16,398 nucleotides of DNA from DATAWZ01 sp036266975. Lineage in GTDB: Bacteria; Actinomycetota; Thermoleophilia; Solirubrobacterales; Solirubrobacteraceae. The stretch's first letter is position 1; the number at the start of each line of letters is the position of its first letter. The DNA lies in contig DATAWZ010000194.1 in assembly GCA_036266975.1 (NCBI GenBank), positions 1 to 16,398 on the forward strand. Direction: 5' to 3'. Below the pieces are notes generated by a model. That model had not been told where the DNA came from. It made no database searches and saw only the letters and a program-made list of their open reading frames with translations. Made by a program: the position numbers and the translations under genes. Below are positions 7,512 to 14,543 of this stretch, piece after piece.

Positions 7512-9834
7512 TGGCGTCCGACGCCTTGGCGTCGGATGGCAGGCGCAGCTCGATCGGCGCGGCGTGCATCGCGCGCAACCGCACGTCCCGCCAAGAGAGG
7601 CCCTCCCTGACCAGCGCCGGGCCGCCGGTGATCACCGCGGTGACGATCTCAACCGCCTGCAGGATGATCCCGTAGGCGAGCGCGTCGGCCGTCCCGACGT
7701 GGTAGCCGCTGTGCAGCACGGCCACGCAGGCGGCCTGGAAGACACCGAGGTTCGATGGGGTGGCGGGGATGACCGCGGTGACGTTGACCGCGAACAGCAC
7801 GCCGGCGGCCGCGGTCATGTCGGCGCGATGGTCGAGCCCGAGCGCGATCAGCAGCGTGTAGCACGAGCACAGCTGCAGGGCCCACGCACCGAGCTGGCCG
7901 GCAACGGCGATCGCCGCCAGGCGAGGCTGGCGGAACACGGCCAGGCCGGCGCGCACACGCAAGACCGCGACGTGGACGCGTTCGACCAGCTGGTGCAACC
8001 GCGCCCAGCGCCGGGTGCGCGCGCCGCGCGAGATCAACGTGGGCAGCGCGAGCACGACGAGCAGCGCGGCCAGGGGCGCGAGCGAGACCGCGAGCAGCGC
8101 ACTGTCGTGACCGCCGAGCAGGCTCGAGGAGGACAGCGCGATGATCCCCAGGATCGCGAGCGCGAGCAGGTTGATGATCGTCTGCGAGACGAGCGTTCCC
8201 AGCACCACCGGGAAGGTCTCGCGCGCGCGCCCGAGTCTTCGCGCGACGATCAGCGCGCGCGAGGGCTCGCCCAGTCGGGCGGGCAGCGTGGCCGACATCA
8301 GCACCCCGATGAACGTGCCCTGCAGCGCCTCGCCGAGGCGAATCGGACGCGGGGTCGGGGCGGCGCGCAGGATCGCCTGCCAGGACACGCCGCGCAGCGC
8401 CATCGCGCCGCACATAAGCGCGAGCCCGAGCAGCACCCACGCCGGCTGGGAGTTCAGCAGGGTGGTCACGATGTGCCCCACGCCGATGCGCTTAAGCGCG
8501 AACCAGCCGAAGGTGAGCACCGCCAAGCCGAGCCCGACGAAGGCGCCGCGCCGCGCGAGCCCGAGCGCGCGGCGCGCGCGCGGGACCGGCGAGGGCTCGA
8601 GCGTGGGCAGCCGCCGGGGTCGCACGACGGGCTTGCGGTCGGCGGGCGAGAGGCCGACCCGCACCGCGGCGCTCGCGAGCCCCGGCTGCGGCGCCGGCGT
8701 GGCGATCGCGGCCGCGTAGGCCTCGATGACCTCGGCGGCGACCTGCGGCCAGGCGTAGCGCTTGGCCCGCTCCAGGGCGGCGTGCGCCATCTCGCCGCGG
8801 CGCTCGTGGTCGTGAGCGAGTTCGAAGAGCTGCTCGGCCAGCGCCTGGGGGTTGCCGGGGGGAACGAGGCAGCCGTCGACGCCGTCGCGCACGACGTCGC
8901 CGTAACCGGCGATCGCCGAGGCGACCACCGGCGTGCCGGCGGCGAACCCCTCGGTCAGCACCATCCCGAAGCTCTCCCCGCCCAGCGACGGCGCGCACAG
9001 CACGTCGGCTTCGCGCAGCTGGCGGCGCTTCTCCTCGTCGGAGACCTTGCCCAGCGCGGTGATCCCGCGCCCGTCGAGCAGCATCGGGGCGATCTGCTCC
9101 TGGCTGGTGCCGACGATCGTCAGCGTGCAGGGCATGTGCTCGCGCAGCGCCTCGAAGGCGCGCAGCAGCACCGGCAGCCCCTTGCGCTCGACCGGCGCGC
9201 CGACGAACAGCAGCCGCAGCGGGTGCTGCTCGTCGATCGGCGCGGCCTCGGGGCGCGCCAGCTCGTCGAGGTGCACCCCGTTGGGGATGATCCGGTAGTG
9301 GCCGCCGAAGAAACGCCGTCCGGTCCAGGCGGCGGCCTCGGAGACGGCGATCCTCACGTGCAGGCGGTTGAAGCGCCGCCAGGCGCCGACCGCGTTCGCC
9401 CCGCCGTTGGTGAGCAGGTTGGTCGAGTAGACGTGGAAGGTGCCGACCAGCGGCATGCGGCCCAGGCTGCAGCACGCGTCCCACGGCCCGATCGGTGCGA
9501 TCGGCTCGTGCAGGTGCACGACGTCGTAGTCGCCGCCGCGCAGCTCCTCGCGCATGCGCACCAGCGCGCGCGGGCTGAGCGCCAGGTTCGAGACCGCGCC
9601 GTTCGCCGGCAGACCCACCGTCCGCCCCAGGCTCACGACCCCGTCGGGCAGGTCACGCGCCTGCGGCCGAGCGCCGCGGTGCCGACGCGCCGAGCGACGG
9701 TCGTCGGGATCGTAGGGCGCGAGGATGGTGGCCTCGTGCCCGGCCTCGCGCAACTCGCCGGCGAGCGCCTCGATGTGCCGCAGGACCCCGCCGGGGTACG
9801 TCCACGAGTACGGCGATACGAGGGCTATGCGCAT
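7501..9834 (-). CDS. PimA-like GT4 glycosyltransferase fused to LPG-synthase/UPF0104 membrane domain
   Basis: A 777-residue two-part protein. Residues 1-380 are a GT4 (GT-B fold) glycosyltransferase closest in motif content to phosphatidyl-myo-inositol mannosyltransferase PimA: PGG loop (14-16), HLHEPIAP (108-115), TFHVYST (132-138), IPNGV (183-187), ERKG (216-219, nucleotide-sugar binding) and LGGESFGMVLTEG (284-296) with the E-x7-E pair Glu287/Glu295. A basic, proline-rich linker (about 380-428) leads to a polytopic membrane domain (about 430-745) of the lysylphosphatidylglycerol synthase TM/UPF0104 family, marked by LPARLGEPSRAL (517-528) and PATPSNLGVFQAA (690-702). The lysyl-transfer (GNAT) domain of MprF is absent. 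A likely role is GDP-sugar-dependent glycosylation of a lipid coupled to its handling in the membrane; this is inferred. ATG 9834 is used; no ribosome site is obvious. Confidence 0.88.
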   Translation of the reverse strand: MRIALVSPYSWTYPGGVLRHIEALAGELREAGHEATILAPYDPDDRRSARRHRGARPQARDLPDGVVSLGRTVGLPANGAVSNLALSPRALVRMREELRGGDYDVVHLHEPIAPIGPWDACCSLGRMPLVGTFHVYSTNLLTNGGANAVGAWRRFNRLHVRIAVSEAAAWTGRRFFGGHYRIIPNGVHLDELARPEAAPIDEQHPLRLLFVGAPVERKGLPVLLRAFEALREHMPCTLTIVGTSQEQIAPMLLDGRGITALGKVSDEEKRRQLREADVLCAPSLGGESFGMVLTEGFAAGTPVVASAIAGYGDVVRDGVDGCLVPPGNPQALAEQLFELAHDHERRGEMAHAALERAKRYAWPQVAAEVIEAYAAAIATPAPQPGLASAAVRVGLSPADRKPVVRPRRLPTLEPSPVPRARRALGLARRGAFVGLGLAVLTFGWFALKRIGVGHIVTTLLNSQPAWVLLGLALMCGAMALRGVSWQAILRAAPTPRPIRLGEALQGTFIGVLMSATLPARLGEPSRALIVARRLGRARETFPVVLGTLVSQTIINLLALAILGIIALSSSSLLGGHDSALLAVSLAPLAALLVVLALPTLISRGARTRRWARLHQLVERVHVAVLRVRAGLAVFRQPRLAAIAVAGQLGAWALQLCSCYTLLIALGLDHRADMTAAAGVLFAVNVTAVIPATPSNLGVFQAACVAVLHSGYHVGTADALAYGIILQAVEIVTAVITGGPALVREGLSWRDVRLRAMHAAPIELRLPSDAKASDASGV
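7517..7536. repeat. 20-bp palindrome at the glycosyltransferase/GIY-YIG junction
   Basis: TCCGACGCC and GGCGTCGGA are perfect 9-bp arms around TT. In the minus-strand gene this encodes part of a Ser-Asp-Ala repeat near the C-terminus (SDAKASDAS), just before the GIY-YIG start codon. It could form a strong mRNA stem affecting the downstream gene. Confidence 0.6.
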
Positions 9835-9860
9835 CGTCGTGGAAGCGCCGGAAGGGTGAT

Positions 9861-9882
9861 CACGGTGGTTACCACCACCGTG
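9861..9882. promoter_or_regulatory. 22-bp palindrome between divergent genes, likely operator
   Basis: CACGGTGGT and ACCACCGTG are perfect 9-bp arms around TACC, in the 128-bp gap between the glycosyltransferase (-) and hemQ (+). On the minus strand, TAGCAT at 9889-9884 could be a -10 box whose start site would fall inside the palindrome, a typical repressor arrangement. The regulator is unknown. Confidence 0.5.
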
Positions 9883-9947
9883 GATGCTAGTGGTTCGGCC
9901 GGCCCGCCGACCGGCGGCGAACGCGCCGGAGCGGACCCATGGGCACC

Positions 9948-9953
9948 TATACT
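9948..9953 (+). promoter_or_regulatory. Putative -10 box of hemQ
   Basis: TATACT, a near-perfect -10, lies 9 nt before the ATG at 9963. It sits downstream of the in-frame ATG at 9939, so a transcript from it cannot include that earlier start. This fixes the start of the gene. Confidence 0.6.
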
Positions 9954-9962
9954 CGCGCTGCG

Positions 9963-10658
9963 ATGCCCGATCGCCATCTGGTCAAGTACACCTTCCTGAA
10001 GATGGACCCGGCATGGCGCCGGCGTGAGCCCGAGCAGCGCCAGCAGGACAAGCTCGAGTTCCTGGCCGCGTGCGAGGACTTCGCCGACGGACACCTGCTC
10101 CAGTCCTTCTCGCTCGTCGGCACCCGCGGCGACGCCGAGCTGCTGCTCGTCGCCGAGGCCGGGAACCTCGACCGCATCCACGAGTTCCACGTCGTCCTGC
10201 TCCAGAGTGGATTGATGCGCTGGGCCGAGCAGCCCTACTCGTTCCTGGGCATGCGCAAGACCTCCGAGTACTCCGACGAGGTGCGCGCGATCCCGCGCCC
10301 CTTCCGCGGCCGCTACGTCTTCGTCTACCCGTTCGTCAAGTCGCGCCAGTGGTACGCGCTGCCCGCCGAGGAGCGCTGGCGGATCATGCAGCAGCACATC
10401 GCCATCGGCAAGGAGTACCCGGGCGTGGACAACCACACCACGTACTGCTTCGGCCTGGACGATCAGGAGTTCGTCGTCGCTTTCGACACCGACGACATCG
10501 GCACGTTCCTGGACCTCGTGCAGCGCCTGCGCACGACCGAGGCGTCGGCCTTCACCGTCCGCGACACGCCGAGCTTCACCTGCGTGGCGACGTCGCTTCC
10601 GCGCGCCCTGGGGGCGCTCGACGGCGAGCCGATCACGCTGCAGAGCCTCGCGGAATAG
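9963..10658 (+). CDS. hemQ: Coproheme decarboxylase / chlorite-dismutase-family protein HemQ
   Basis: A 231-residue protein of the Cld/HemQ (ChdC) family. In monoderm bacteria it performs the last step of the coproporphyrin-dependent haem pathway, oxidatively decarboxylating coproheme to haem b. Family hallmarks are YVFVYPFVKSRQWY (118-131), where Tyr122 aligns with the catalytic tyrosine, and the stretch with MQQHIAIGKEYPGV, where His145 is the expected proximal haem ligand, followed by TTYCFGLDDQEFVVAFDTDD. No arginine signature of true chlorite dismutases was recognised. The start at 9963 is preferred over the in-frame ATG at 9939 because a -10 box lies between them. An AlkA-type glycosylase follows after 4 nt. 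No other haem genes are in the window. Confidence 0.9.
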   Translation: MPDRHLVKYTFLKMDPAWRRREPEQRQQDKLEFLAACEDFADGHLLQSFSLVGTRGDAELLLVAEAGNLDRIHEFHVVLLQSGLMRWAEQPYSFLGMRKTSEYSDEVRAIPRPFRGRYVFVYPFVKSRQWYALPAEERWRIMQQHIAIGKEYPGVDNHTTYCFGLDDQEFVVAFDTDDIGTFLDLVQRLRTTEASAFTVRDTPSFTCVATSLPRALGALDGEPITLQSLAE

Positions 10659-10662
10659 TCCC

Positions 10663-11304
10663 GTGCCCGCCGCGCGCCGGCCCCGGCTGGACACGCCGCG
10701 GGCGATTGCCTACCTACGAGAGCGCGACGCCACGCTCGGCGCGATCATCGACCGGGTCGGCCGTCTGCAGCGTGCGCGCCGCGGCGGCGACGGCAACTAC
10801 TACGCGGTGCTCGTGCGCGCGATCGTCGGCCAGCAGCTCTCCACGATCGCGGCGCGCACGATCCACACCCGCCTGCTCGACCACTTCGGCGGGCACGACC
10901 CCACCCCGCAGCAGATCCTGCAGGCGAGCACCGAGGACCTGCGCGCCGTCGGCCTGTCGGGCGCGAAGGTGGGCTTCCTGCGCTCGCTGGCCGAGCACGT
11001 GCTCAGCGGCGAGCTCGAGCTCGAGCGTCTGCCCGAGCTCTCCGACGAGGAGGTCATCGCCGAGCTCGTCGCGGTCAAGGGGATCGGCGAGTGGACGGCG
11101 CACATGTTCCTGATGTTCGAGCTGCAGCGCCCTGACGTGCTCGCGGTCGGCGACCTCGGCATCCGCCGCGCGGTGCAGCTCGCCTACGGGCTGGAGAAGA
11201 TGCCCGCGCCCAAGGAGCTGACGGCAATCGGCGAGCCGTGGTCGCCGCACCGCACGCTCGCCTGCCTGTACCTGTGGGCCTCGCTGGACAACACGCCGGC
11301 CTAA
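10663..11304 (+). CDS. DNA-3-methyladenine glycosylase II (AlkA family)
   Basis: A 213-residue HhH-GPD superfamily DNA glycosylase that removes alkylated purines in base-excision repair. ILVRAIVGQQ-type segment (LVRAIVGQQLSTIAARTI), the helix-hairpin-helix VKGIGEWTAHMFLMF (138-152) and VGDLGIRRA, with catalytic Asp164, are all present and in order. It lacks the N-terminal domain of E. coli AlkA and resembles the shorter MAG/AlkA2 type. Start is GTG 10663, 4 nt after the hemQ stop, so the two are probably cotranscribed. The stop codon TAA (11302-11304) straddles the edge of an IS630 element; removing the element would leave TAG in the same place, so the protein length appears unaffected. Confidence 0.9.
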   Translation: MPAARRPRLDTPRAIAYLRERDATLGAIIDRVGRLQRARRGGDGNYYAVLVRAIVGQQLSTIAARTIHTRLLDHFGGHDPTPQQILQASTEDLRAVGLSGAKVGFLRSLAEHVLSGELELERLPELSDEEVIAELVAVKGIGEWTAHMFLMFELQRPDVLAVGDLGIRRAVQLAYGLEKMPAPKELTAIGEPWSPHRTLACLYLWASLDNTPA

Positions 11305-12386
11305 TGTCCTGTCTGGTTGACTCGTTGGCAGTAGCGGCTGATGGAGTCGAGGATCTGCTCGGCGGTCTTGACCGGAGATGTACGGGCGGGGGCCTTCGTT
11401 GCAGGTATCGATCCAGCGGCGGATGTCTGTGTTGAGCTGTCGGACGGTGCGGTGAGCTCCGCGGCGCACGAGCGTGGTCGTCAGTTCGCTGAACCAGCGC
11501 TCAACGAGGTTGATCCACGAGCTCGAGGTCGGAGTGAAGTGCAGCACGAACCGGGGATGCTGCGCCAGCCAGCGTCTGGCTTTCGGGGTTTTGTGGCTGG
11601 AGGCGTTGTCGAGCACGAGGTGCACGTCGAGCTCGGCGGGGACGTTCTGATCGATCGCCTTCAGGAACTTCAGGAACTCGATCGCGCGGTGACGCGGGTG
11701 CAACTCGCCGATCACCTCGCCACTTTGAATGTTCAGCGCGGCGTACAGGCTGGTGGTGCCGTGCCGCCCATAATCGTGCGTGGCGCGTTCGGGGGTGCCG
11801 GGCAGCATCGGCAGGATCGGCGCGGCGCGGTCCAGCGCTTGGATCTGCGATTTCTCGTCGACCGCCAACACGACGGCGCGCTCGGGCGGGTTCAGGTACA
11901 GGCCGACGATGTCGTGGACCTTCTCGATGAGCTGCGGGTCCTTGGAGAGCTTCCAGCGCTCGTGGCGGTGGGGTTGCAACCCGAACGCGTGCCAGATCCG
12001 CATCACCGCATCCGGTGTGATCCCGACCTGTTTGGCCATCGACCGCGTCGACCGGTGCGTCGCGTCCTTCGGCGGGCACTCAAGCGTGGTGATCACGACC
12101 CGTTCGACCTGCTCGTCGGTGATCGTTCGCGGCCTACCCGGCCGTGGCTCATCCGCCAGCCCCTGAAGCCGGCGGGCAGCGAATCGGTTGCGCCACTTGG
12201 TCACCGTCGGACGCGAGACACCCAACGACTCGGCGATCTGCAGGTTGGTCGGCCACCCGCGGCGGCCAGCACGATCCGCGCTCGCAACGCGAGCGCCTGC
12301 GCGCTGGTGTGCCGGCGCGTTTAGCTCTCCAGCACCGAGCGCTCCTCAGCCGTCAGCTCAATCACGACAGCAGAAGGAATAGGCAT
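11301..12386 (-). pseudogene. IS630-family DDE transposase, broken
   Basis: From ATG 12386 the gene reads MPIPSAVVIELTAEERSVLE and then meets a TAA stop at about codon 22. It resumes as HTSAQALALRARIVLAAAGG, then shifts frame near 12262 to PTNLQIAESLGVSRPTVTKW, an N-terminal helix-turn-helix. The body is intact, with the acidic triad in VLAVDEKSQIQ, LVLDNASSHK and SSSWINLVERWFSEL. A second frameshift near 11368-11378 separates CNEGPRPYI from the family-typical tail KTAEQILDSISRYCQRVN. The stop TAG (11303-11301) is completed by target-site DNA rather than the element. With one nonsense codon and two frameshifts it should make no active transposase. Confidence 0.88.
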
Positions 12387-12432
12387 GACCAACGCCTACC
12401 CTGACTGCAAACCCATTAAACCAGCAGGACAC
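11304..12432 (-). mobile_element. IS630-family insertion sequence, inactive
   Basis: The element is about 1.13 kb, normal for the family. Its ends are inverted repeats: ATGTCCTGTCTGG at 11304-11316 and CCAGCAGGACAC at 12421-12432, matching except for one missing base and one substitution. IS630 elements duplicate a TA target. TA is present on the left (11302-11303); on the right the two bases are TG (12433-12434), a single-base change from TA. The transposase inside carries several lesions. The element entered exactly at the stop codon of the alkA-type gene. Confidence 0.85.
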
Positions 12433-12853
12433 TGGACGGTTGATGCCACGCTCCGGGGCTCCGGGGTGCGGTCGTGGTTGAGGGAGCTGTGGGGGAGGGT
12501 TGAAGGTTGGCCGTGGCGGGCCGGGATACAGGGGCTCGTGCCGGTGCGCAGGACCGGCAGCTCGACCGGCCCGCGGTAGACCGCGGCCATCCTCGGTGGC
12601 GCGGCCTGCACGTTCGCGGTTGCGCCGAGCGACCTGTGCGCTCTGCAGGCGCCGCGCTCGCTGGCCGGACGGGACGATGCCCCGAGGGCGGGTGCCGGCG
12701 GGTGTACGAGGCGGTCCTGCAGGGTGCTCTGCGCGGCGGGGCACGCTCGGCCGCCCAGAGCTTGGGACTGGCGTCTCGAGGGCGATCGCCCGGGCGCACG
12801 GCGCGCGCAGGGGTGAGCGAGGGCTTCAACCCGTCCGTGGCCGCCTGACGGGA
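12433..12853. other. About 420 bp without a recognisable gene
   Basis: Neither strand gives a protein I recognise; the long open frames are low-complexity Arg/Ala/Pro readings typical of GC-rich noncoding DNA. On the minus strand near 12492-12460 the words PHSSLNHDRTPE resemble the C-terminal PHSxLxxxTPxE signature of IS3/IS481 integrases and might be a worn transposase end, but nothing else around it supports this. Confidence 0.4.
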
Positions 12854-12900
12854 GGGTGTGGTTGCTGACTTGCGCTATGCGCAACTTACGAACCACACCC
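12854..12900. repeat. 47-bp symmetric imperfect hairpin
   Basis: Outer arms GGGTGTGGTT (12854-12863) and AACCACACCC (12891-12900) pair perfectly over 10 bp. Inner arms TTGCGC (12870-12875) and GCGCAA (12879-12884) pair perfectly around the loop TAT. Between them lie six bases on each side (GCTGAC and CTTACG) with only three possible pairs. The figure is exactly symmetric in spacing. No T-run follows on either strand, so a simple terminator is unlikely. It could be a protein-binding site, a repetitive extragenic palindrome or the end of a mobile element. Confidence 0.7.
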
Positions 12901-13030
12901 CCAACGGAATGCCAATTCCGCGCTGCCACCCTGGCCTAGAGGAAGCTCGAGTGGCGGAACCGCCCGGGGCTTGTGCTGGCCGACGTAGGGGCTGCCGGTC
13001 GCAGACGAGCGCGCCAGCCCGGGCGCAGCG

Positions 13031-13687
13031 TCATCGGTCGCGGCGCAGCGCCACGGTGCGGTCGGCCTCCTGGGCGATCGACCAGCCGTCGGGCATCGAC
13101 CCGCGCAGGCGCGCGAGCACGGCGGTGGGCCCGGGAAGCCCGCGTCCGTCGGGCTGATCGGCGCGCGCGTCGTGGAAGACGACCGCGCCGCCGGGCGCGA
13201 CGAAGGGGTGCCAGTCCTCCCAGTCGGCGGCGCAGCCCGTCTCGCTGTGGTCGCCGTCGATGAACACGAGATCGACCGGCTCGCGCCAGTCGGCGGCGAC
13301 GTCGTGGGAGAGGGCGATGTGCCAGACGATTCCCGGCCCGCCCGCCGCGCGGCCGGCGCGGGCGAGCACCCGCCGCGTGGCCCACTCGGTCGCCCCCCAG
13401 CCGCTGGGCAGCGCGTCCGGGTGCGCGCCGAAGGGGTCGATCAGGTGCAGCTCGGCGGCGGGCGAGAGCGCGTCGTGCAGCACGAGCGCCGAGGAGCCCT
13501 CGTAGACGCCGATCTCCACCACGCACCGAGCCCCGGCCGCCGTCGCCGCGAGGACCCGCGCGTCGTCGTCAGAATGCATCGTGCGCGGCGGGATCAATCC
13601 CAGGCCGACCGCCGCCGCGCGTAGGCGAGGCTCGTCGCGTACGCGGTTGGGCACCAGGCGGCGCATGGTCGAGGGCAGCGGACTCAC
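13031..13687 (-). CDS. Class I SAM-dependent methyltransferase (Methyltransf_24-like)
   Basis: A 218-residue cytoplasmic protein with a Rossmann-type methyltransferase fold. Motif I is VVEIGVYEGSSALVL (56-70), motif II ends in HLIDPF (81-86), and LVFIDGDHSETG (140-151) followed by APGGAVVFHD (164-173) is typical of the Methyltransf_24 / O-methyltransferase-3-like families that carry a metal-binding Asp-Gly-Asp-His. The substrate is unknown; related genes often modify sugars or small metabolites. Start GTG 13687 is preferred: it avoids overlap with the divergent gene, and a weak -10-like GAGGAT lies 6 nt before it. ATG 13666 is the alternative. It has no operon partner in the window. Confidence 0.82.
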   Translation of the reverse strand: MSPLPSTMRRLVPNRVRDEPRLRAAAVGLGLIPPRTMHSDDDARVLAATAAGARCVVEIGVYEGSSALVLHDALSPAAELHLIDPFGAHPDALPSGWGATEWATRRVLARAGRAAGGPGIVWHIALSHDVAADWREPVDLVFIDGDHSETGCAADWEDWHPFVAPGGAVVFHDARADQPDGRGLPGPTAVLARLRGSMPDGWSIAQEADRTVALRRDR

Positions 13688-13740
13688 AGCCGGATCCTCG
13701 CACCGAGCCGGCGGCGCCGACGCGCCGGGGCGCGCTGCGC

Positions 13741-13746
13741 GATACT
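13741..13746 (+). promoter_or_regulatory. Putative -10 box of the DUF2237 gene
   Basis: GATACT ends 6 nt before the GTG at 13753, so the transcript would start on or beside the start codon. No Shine-Dalgarno sequence is present. Confidence 0.45.
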
Positions 13747-13752
13747 GCCCGC

Positions 13753-14148
13753 GTGGGCGAGCGCAACGTGCTCGGTGGAGAGCTTGAGCCGTGCGGCACC
13801 GAGCCACTGACCGGCTTCTACCGGGACGGCTGCTGTCGCAGCGCGTCCGAGGACCTGGGCAGTCACACGATCTGCGCGGTGGTCACGAGCGAGTTCCTGG
13901 CCCACCAGCGGGCGATCGGCAACGACCTCACCACCCCGATCCCCGCCTACGGCTTTCCCGGCCTGACCCCGGGCGACCGCTGGTGCGTGACCGCACGCAA
14001 CTGGCTGCGGGCCCACGAGGACGGCGCCGCCGCGTTCGTCGTGCTCGCCTCAAGCAGCGCGCGCGCGCTCGAGATCGTCCCGCTGGAAGTGCTCCGCGAG
14101 CACGCGGTCGACGTGCCCGCCGACCCGGGCGCGCTGTCGGACTGCTAG
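13753..14148 (+). CDS. DUF2237 family protein
   Basis: A 131-residue small protein of the DUF2237 family, whose function is not established. The conserved core is nearly complete: NVLGGELEPCG (5-15), PLTGFYRDGCCR (18-29), GSHTICAVVTSEFL, GNDLTTPIPAYGFPGL, PGDRWCVTARNW and the tail IVPLEVLREHAVDV. Conserved Cys14, Cys27, Cys28 and two further cysteines (in TICAV and RWCVT) suggest metal or redox chemistry; this is inference. Start is GTG 13753, supported by a -10 box directly before it and by the start of conservation. The stop codon overlaps the stop of the convergent Fe-S carrier gene (shared CTAG, 14145-14148). Confidence 0.9.
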   Translation: MGERNVLGGELEPCGTEPLTGFYRDGCCRSASEDLGSHTICAVVTSEFLAHQRAIGNDLTTPIPAYGFPGLTPGDRWCVTARNWLRAHEDGAAAFVVLASSSARALEIVPLEVLREHAVDVPADPGALSDC

Positions 14149-14495
14149 ACGGCGGAGACCTGCTCCTCGTCCGCGACGCGGAACGAGGAGCCGCAGCCGC
14201 ACGCGGCCACGACGTTCGGGTTCTCGACCTTGAAGCCGGCCCCCTGAAGCGTCTCCTCGTAATCGATCGTCGAGCCGCGGACGTACGGCAGGCTCTCCTT
14301 GTCGACCAGCAGCTTCAGACCTGCGGTCTCGATGACCTCATCGCCTTCGCGCTGCTCGTCGAAGGCGAGCAGATACTGAAAGCCCGAGCAGCCCCCTCCG
14401 CGCACCCCGACCCGCAGGCCGTCGATCGCGTTGGAGTCCTGCCCGGCGAGGAAATCGCGGACCTTCTCGGCGCCACTGTCTGTGATGTTGATCAT
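14145..14495 (-). CDS. A-type iron-sulfur carrier (HesB/IscA/ErpA family)
   Basis: A 116-residue protein that carries or inserts Fe-S clusters into target apoproteins. The three invariant cysteines are present: Cys36 in GGGCSGFQY and Cys99/Cys101 in ACGCGSSF. The domain fills the protein: ITDSGAEKVRDFL at the start, LLVDKESLPYVRGSTIDY in the middle and GAGFKVENPNV before the C-terminal cysteines. The start ATG 14495 has a TATACT -10 box 10 nt upstream and no clear Shine-Dalgarno sequence. The gene is divergent from bolA and the CGFS glutaredoxin, which are also Fe-S factors, so the three form a functional group. Which of IscA, ErpA or SufA it corresponds to cannot be told. Confidence 0.95.
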   Translation of the reverse strand: MINITDSGAEKVRDFLAGQDSNAIDGLRVGVRGGGCSGFQYLLAFDEQREGDEVIETAGLKLLVDKESLPYVRGSTIDYEETLQGAGFKVENPNVVAACGCGSSFRVADEEQVSAV

Positions 14496-14505
14496 CGCTT
14501 CACGA

Positions 14506-14511
14506 AGTATA
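14506..14511 (-). promoter_or_regulatory. Putative -10 box of the A-type carrier gene
   Basis: TATACT on the minus strand ends 10 nt before ATG 14495. Its -35 zone (about 14529-14534) falls on the -10 box of the divergent bolA promoter, so the two promoters overlap. Confidence 0.6.
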
Positions 14512-14531
14512 GCGCTGGCCTTCGGATGTTC

Positions 14532-14537
14532 TAGGCT
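14532..14537 (+). promoter_or_regulatory. Putative -10 box of bolA
   Basis: TAGGCT ends 6 nt before ATG 14544, placing the likely transcript start on the A of the start codon. GAGG at 14538-14541 is too close to the ATG to serve as a ribosome site. Confidence 0.5.
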
Positions 14538-14543
14538 GAGGCC

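Noticed and set aside
7564..9999. 811-codon plus-strand open frame opposite the glycosyltransferase fusion
   Set aside because: Low-complexity Arg/Gln/Asp/Gly composition and no motif; the minus-strand protein has complete GT4 and membrane-domain motifs.
10714..12225. A single 503-codon minus-strand protein covering the IS630 transposase and the alkA region
   Set aside because: It arises because a frameshift near 11370 lets the transposase frame run on antisense through the glycosylase gene; the true transposase tail continues in another frame to 11301.
12854..12900. Integron attC site
   Set aside because: The GTT and AAC triplets are on the inner ends in the wrong order for attC R sites, and no integrase or cassette array is present.
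12396..12929. 177-codon minus-strand open frame in the gap after the IS630 element
   Set aside because: It crosses the IS630 end and the 47-bp hairpin, has no recognisable domain, and shows GC-noise composition.
13688..13807. Longer methyltransferase starting at 13807
   Set aside because: It would overlap the conserved start of the divergent DUF2237 gene, and the added residues are low-complexity; GTG 13687 fits better.
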